A stretch of 64,000 bases of DNA from Pegoplata infirma (taxonomy: Eukaryota; Arthropoda; Insecta; Diptera; Anthomyiidae): contig OY992536.1 in the NCBI GenBank assembly GCA_963921195.1, positions 176,832,995 through 176,896,994 on the forward strand, read 5' to 3'. The position numbers were made by a program, and so were the translations under genes. The notes beneath the pieces are model-generated. The model worked only from the letters and a program-made list of their open reading frames with translations. It did not search any database and had not been told where the DNA came from. This document shows positions 56,254 to 64,000 of the stretch, piece by piece. Within the stretch, counting starts at the first letter, position 1; every line of letters starts with the position of its first letter.

Positions 56254-56806
56254 AAACAAGTGAGAGTGTTAAATTCGGCTGTGCCGAATCTTTTATACCC
56301 TCCAAAATGTAAAAAAAAAAAATTTCAGGAATTTTTTTTTGGGGGGGGGGAGTGATGGAGTCAGTGGGGGACGTTAAAAGCACCTTCCTATCGCGATAAA
56401 TATGCCAAATGTTTCATTTATTTAACAAAAATAAAAAAAAAACATGTAAAAAAAGTGTATTTTTTTAGAGGTTGGTTCAGTTCTTCAAGGGGGAACTTTT
56501 TTCCCCCTGGCCCGATTTTGTCCATTCACGAACTTAACCTGTCTATGAACATGAGACATATTTGTGCCAAACTTCAGGAGTCTAGCTGTTTTATTATGGA
56601 CTGCATCGTGTTATCTATAGACAGACGGACGGACGGACGGAAGGACGAACGGACGGACGGACAGACGGACATTCATAGAATGTCTTAGAATGGATCATGG
56701 CTCAATAATATATATACTTTATGGGATCCCCGACCGATATTTCGATGCGTTACAAACGGAATGGCAAAGTGAGTATACCCCCATACTGTGGTTGCAGGGT
56801 ATAAAA
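56254..56806 (-). mobile_element. DINE-like copy (subfamily 3), complete
   Basis: AACAAGTGAGAGTGTTAAAT start, TTCGGCTGTGCCGAA hairpin, (GACG)n core at about 56618..56670, and GGTTGCAGGGTATAAAA end. No foldback inside it. Confidence 0.65.
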
Positions 56807-57533
56807 ATTTTGATTTTCAGAGGTTGGTTTAGTTCTTCAATGGGAAACTTTTTCCCACTGGTCCAATTTTGCCCATTTACGAACTTAACCTGCCTAGGAA
56901 CATAAGACATATTCGTGTCAAACTTCGGGAGTCAAGCTCTTTTACTTTGGACTTCATCACGTTAACTACAGACGGACTGACGGGCATCGCAAGAATGTCT
57001 TAGAATCAATCACTGATCAAAAATATATATGGGGCATTCCATGTCAAATCGGTCACTTTGAAAATTTTTTTTACAGTTTTTAGTACCCATCGAAAACTCC
57101 TTCGTGGTAAATTTTCAGATTTTTTTGATGACCCGTTCAAAAGATATCGAATTTTTAAAAATTGGTAGTTTGTTCCTTTAATCAAACTTCTTTTACTCAT
57201 AACTTCTTCAATAATGGTCCAAATTTCGTATTTTTTAAAAACGCTCTAGTATGTGATTTTTAAGTTTTAAAATTTAAATCTCATTTTTGAAAATGTTTGT
57301 ACCAGGCACCGGATTTTAAAAACCGAAAACACAAAATTTTAAGTTTTTATCAAATTTAAAATTTTTTATTGTGTTCAAAATAAAGTATTTTTCTGTAATA
57401 ATTTTTTTATATTCATCACAAGTTGAAAATATATTTTTCTTTCAAAAAAATATAAACATAAATATTCCAAAAGAAACTTTTTCTATAAAAAATAAAAAAA
57501 GATATTTATCAAAAACAAAAAAAAACAAGTAGA

Positions 57534-59605
<2,072 letters not shown>

Positions 59606-61280
59606 AACAAAAATAAAACCAAAAAAAAAAGTTTTTTTGTAGCAAAACTTATTGGAAATAAATATTTTAACTGAAATATGCTGGTAAAATGTAAATTAAA
59701 TAGTTCATAACTTTGTTAATAAATGAAAATTCCAAATTTTAACGGGATCTTCTAATCCCCATACAAACACTCTCCCGATAGTCACATAAATCTCTCAAAT
59801 TACGCGAAAATTGGAGGCATTGAATTTAAATTTAGTTTGTACTTTGGTTAACTACTTTAATGGGAATTAAGTCCAAAAAGTGTCTGACTGCATCCATTTT
59901 TGGAATTAATCCCTATCTAAGAATCCGCCAAATATTCAATAAAATGATCTATTGCCAACAAATATAGTATTTTTCGTTCAAATTTGGGTTTCTTGGTACT
60001 TTATGAAAAAAAAAATAATTAAAAAAATTTAAAAGTGCGATTTTGGTCCACAGATGCTGATTTTAATATGACAAAATTGTCTCAAAAGTTTTAATAATGT
60101 TGAGTAAGTTATGTAAAAAGTATTAAAATTTTAAAAAACCACGAATTTGATTCAAAAATACAGATATGTGGCCCAAAGTCGCGTTTTTAAGATATAAAAA
60201 TGTGGCCCAAAGTCGCGTTTTTAAGATATGAAAAGGTTTTTCATAGTCTGGACAAGATTCTTCAAATTATTTTTTTTTTTTTGCATACATATTTTCCAAA
60301 AAAAGTCGAACAAGAATTTTCATCAAAAACATCAATTAATTTTAACATTATAGCGATATTATTATCTCGCGATATTCTTTATAAATCGCTTTAAAATTTC
60401 TTTAAGCGACAACCCAAAAATCAATTCAAATCTGTGATTTTATGCACAATATAACGTTTTGCCTGGAATTGTTATTGCTGCGATTGTGTATCTTCTTCGA
60501 TGTACCGATGTTAATTAAAAACACATTCATGATTTTTTATGCGCTGCAAACTTCCATTTACATTTTGGCAGATTTCAATTTTATGTTGTTTTAGAAATTA
60601 TTTTATTTTTTTTTATTTAAATAACAAAATTTCAAATAATAAAAAATAATGAAGAAAACAATAAAAAAAAACTTTTTATTTTTCGATCTTTTGATAAATA
60701 TCTTTTTTGAAAAAGTTTTTTTATTTGTTTGAATTTTTATTTCCATCATGAGAAATATTTTCAAATAAATACTTTTCTATTTTCTTTTTTGTTTTGAATT
60801 ATTTAAATTTTATTGAACTTGTACGATAAATATATTTGATAAAAACAAAAAATAAAAAGTTTTCCGGTCCTTGGTTTGTACTCTTCGATTTTTTTGAAAT
60901 TTTTTTGTGTAAAACTTCTATCAATTCTACAAATTTTTTGCCCAGGAACATCGTGGGATAACGATTATTACTATTTTTTTAAATTTTTGTAAAAAATTCT
61001 ATTGTAATTTTTCAATCTTAAAATCATTTCTACTGCTCCAATGGTGCGTCACAGAGGGGTCATTTATAAGACCGACCCCCATTAATTTTTACGTCTTAAC
61101 ATTTCTTTGGCACAAACTAGTACCCTATCTCCAATTTCTAAGGGGGCTCCCACACAAAACGACATTTTTTAAAATTTGTTCCAACCGCTCTAACTGCCCT
61201 AATAGTGTCCTTAGAGCAACAAAATGTATGATCGACCCACAATATTTTTTTAGTCCAAACATTTTCTCTGAAAACACCTA

Positions 61281-62075
61281 CACTCAAAAAAATAAAACTG
61301 TAAAGTTAGCAAAAAATTTAGTTAAATTTAACTAAAAAAACACCTGATTTTGAACCTACTAAATTTCTAGTTAATTTAACTAAAAATATTTAGTTAACTT
61401 TACATAGAATGAATGTAGCAAAAAAAACGTAACTTTAACTAAAAATTCAGCTGAAAATTTCGTAATATTTTTATGTATGTACATATTAACAAAAAAATTA
61501 AACTTTTTTTAAAAAAAATTGTAAGTTTGTTAAATATTGATTTTATACAATAACACTTCACTTATTTTTTCTTTTTTTTTCACAGCATTAAGTTCAGCTT
61601 ATTAAGAAACCTGAATCAAATTACGTCGCGTAAGGCGTAACGCCCAATAATTTTTCGTTTCTAATATTTAAATGTGAGCTACCTAAATCATACGGACGTA
61701 AAAATTTCAAATTTTATGTTTTTGCTTTTGTTTTTTTTACGTCTTGCGCGACGCAATTTGATTCTGCGTTCAACCCTTAAGTAGAACTAATGAGATTTGC
61801 ATAGGAGGCTATACAAGAAATTTCTAACATTTTTTCACTCGACAAATATGTTACGAGAAATCAGCAAATTAATTAATAAAAAGTCGTAAACACAGTTTTA
61901 AAGTCAACAAAAAAAATTAATTCAAAATTTGTTCAAAACTAGTATTTTCGTAAATTGAACTTAACTAAAAAAAGTAGTTAAAACGCTGATTTTAACTAAA
62001 AATTTTCTAAAAAGCCAGTAAACTCGAGTTAACAAAAAAAAATTTGTTAACTTTACAATTTTATTTTTTTGAGTG
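61281..62075. mobile_element. TA-flanked CACTCAAAAAAAT MITE, 795 bp
   Basis: TIRs CACTCAAAAAAATAAAACTG and inverse, with TA at 61279..61280 and 62076..62077. The foldback sister copies show the empty site (CACCTACCCTCTATC). It is the same family as 29247..29842 and contains a further small insertion. Confidence 0.8.
61606..61776. mobile_element. Small TTAA-flanked MITE, 171 bp
   Basis: TTAA occurs at 61602..61605 and 61777..61780. The ends share GAATCAAATT(A/G)CGTCGCG inverted. It is absent from the sister MITE at 29247..29842. The TTAA target suggests piggyBac-type mobilisation. Confidence 0.55.
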
Positions 62076-62583
62076 TACCCTCTATCTCTAATTGTTAAGG
62101 CGGTCCCCATACATTTTTTTTTTTATTTTTTGTAAATTTTTTTTTCCCCTCGATGCTTCTGAGCAAAAAATTTGTAGAATCGATAGAAGTTTTTTTTACA
62201 CAAAAAAATTTCAAAAAAATCGAAGAGTACAAACATTTTCAAAAATGAGATTTAAATTTTTAAACTTAAAAATCGCATACTAGAGCGATTTTAAGAATTT
62301 TTTGGGATTATTTTTTAAAAAGTACGCAAAAAAAATTTTTTTGAAAAAAAAAATTAAATTTGGACCATCAAAAAAAATCTGAAAATTTATCACGAAGGAG
62401 TATTCGAAGGGTACTAATAACTGTAAACAAATTGGGAAAATCTAAAAAAAAAAAAATTCAAAGTCTCCGATTTGACATGGAATGCCCCATATACTTTATG
62501 GGATCCTAGACCGATTTTTTGATGCGTTACACACGCAATGACAAAGTGAGTATACCCCCATACTGTAGTTGGAGGGTATAAAA

Positions 62584-63215
62584 AAACTTCTAAAATTTTT
62601 TGGTTTTTTAAAGGTTGACTATGTTCTTCAAGGGGAAACTATTAACCTGCACAGAAAGATTTTGAAACGAATTTCAATCAACAAAAACGCAGATTCAATA
62701 AATTTTTTTTGAATTGAAATTCCTCCAATTAAGGTGATGGATTGAAAATTTTTTCAATACACCATTTCTTTGATTTTGATCAAATATTTGATCAATTTTT
62801 TATTTATAGTCAATCAAAATATTGATTATTTAAGGCATGAATTGTAAGCTTATGACAAAATTATCAAAAAATTCATCTTTTTTGCTTTCCAATATGTTGT
62901 CAACAATAAAAATAAGTAAAACCCCATTATTTTGTATATTTCTGAATTAATTTATTCAAATAAATTAAAGCGAAAAAAAAATCTGGTATGTTGAAAATTT
63001 TTAATTCGACAGTTAAAGAAAATAACAAAAATTTTAATCAAAACATTGATTGACTGGTTTAAATTTTGTTGATCAAGAGATTTAATTGAAAATTTTTAGC
63101 CAATAATTTTTTGTGTGTGCCCAGGACCATAAAACATAATTTTGCCAAGCTTTAGGAGTATAACACTTTTATTTTGGACTGCATCGTGTTAACTACAGAC
63201 GGACATTTTGTCTAC
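62584..63215 (-). mobile_element. DINE-like fragment (subfamily 3), split by a MITE
   Basis: GTTCTTCAAGGGGAAACT, TTTTATTTTGGACTGCATCG and the start of the GACGGACA core are recognisable. The element is cut off at about 63215. Confidence 0.55.
62650..63117. mobile_element. CACAGAAAGA../..TTTGTGTG element, 2-bp TSD (TG)
   Basis: 468 bp with TG at 62648..62649 and 63118..63119. A related DINE copy at 56888 reads AACCTGCCTAGGAAC without it. It is the uninterrupted sister of 12371..15230, in reverse orientation. Confidence 0.75.
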
Positions 63216-63720
63216 ATGCAGAGAAGAGATGATTGTGGCAACTATAATTTTTTATGATTGAAAATATTATCATAACTTGTTTGTAGCAACCATAACATCT
63301 TTAACATAAATAAAATAAATTTATGGTTTGAAATCAGAAAAAATCGTCCTTGTAACCAAAATCACAAGGGACCTCAAAATCTATGTGTTTTGACGTAAAG
63401 CATCAGCAACCACTTAAAACCTAACCAAAATTATTATATCGCAAAAATTTTTAAAACAGGAGCTAATCTAGAAAAACGGTTAGAACATCCTTTGTGTCCC
63501 ATTTGTCGGAAAAAGTCTACAAATCGAGCACAGAAAAAAAAATTATTTGAATTGTTGGTTAATTTTTAATAACGTTTTTAAATTAACGAAAAATTTCATT
63601 GTATTTACAAACTGTGTTGTTAACTTAAAAATCAATTAATTTCTTTGTCAATACAATTAAATTGCTTGTCTTAATAGAAAATGAAATTTCATGCGTAGTG
63701 TTATCATCTACACCATTTAC
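63216..63720. other. Unassigned intronic sequence
   Basis: A CACAGAAAAAAAAATTATTTG motif near 63529 looks like the left end of another CACAG-type MITE. Its right end is not in view. Confidence 0.3.
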
Positions 63721-63721
63721 A

Positions 63722-64000
63722 GATGTAATTCGAAAAAGATCAATTGTAATTCGAAGATTCTATTTGTAATTCGAAGATTCCATTTGTAATTCGAAGATTC
63801 CATTTGTAATTCGAAGATTCCATTTGTAATTCGAATACTCCAATTGTAATTCGAAGATTCCATTTGTAATTCGAAGATTCCAATTGTAATTCGAAAAAGA
63901 TCAATTGTAATTCGTAAAAGATCAATTGTAATTCGAAAAAGATCAATTGTAATTCGAAAAAGATCAATTGTAATTCGTAAAAGATCAATTGTAATTCGAA
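63722..64000. repeat. 20-bp minisatellite, truncated by the window edge
   Basis: About 14 copies of TTGTAATTCGAAGATTCCAT and the variant TTGTAATTCGAAAAAGATCAA. The 82-aa frame through it is a by-product of the repeat. Confidence 0.85.

Overview
The window is AT-rich eukaryotic DNA, most likely from a higher (calyptrate-type) fly. The support is a fly-style leucyl-aminopeptidase gene with GT-AG introns, dense DINE/INE-1-like Helentron repeats with a (GTCC/GTCT)n core, and an insect-type DD37E mariner. It is not bacterial. There are no operons, rRNA genes or CRISPR arrays.

The only host gene I can support lies on the minus strand. Two exons encode the C-terminus of an NPEPL1/granny smith (grsm)-type M17 aminopeptidase: the terminal exon (578..709, stop at 578..580) and the penultimate exon (12169..12279). 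They are split by an 11.46-kb intron. I found no further exon up to 64000, so most or all of the remaining window is probably a very large upstream intron.

Nearly everything else is mobile DNA, nested up to five levels deep. 1-12 kb: a LINE RNase H fragment; then a Tc3-like element (1679..9268) holding a CACAGTG-terminated element with a 5-bp TSD (2603..4384), a DINE copy, and a CCCAGCA element (5571..9150) that contains two MITEs, one carrying a histone H1 fragment; then a CACGGTG element (9581..10883) and a DINE. 12-16 kb: a CACAC/CTGTG element split by a hAT and by an intact DD37E mariner. 16-23 kb: a DINE broken by a CCCGAG element and a palindromic foldback that itself holds two tandem DINEs and a hAT. 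24-41 kb: MITEs, an A-rich tract, a foldback, blocks of a 36-bp satellite, and DINE copies carrying a 957-bp-arm foldback. 42-46 kb: a hAT-like element with subterminal repeats and a second, nearly identical mariner. 46-56 kb: more satellite, MITEs and a second DINE subfamily. 57-62.5 kb: a foldback split by a hAT, which contains a DINE carrying about 1.09 kb of uninterrupted (ACAG)n. 63.7-64 kb: a 20-bp minisatellite running off the window.

Many insertions can be proved from the sequence itself, because target-site duplications are visible and empty sites exist in sister copies. The recent activity signal is the pair of mariner copies with intact open reading frames. Family names for elements without coding sequence are inferred from terminal repeats and TSD length. 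All boundaries were counted by hand.
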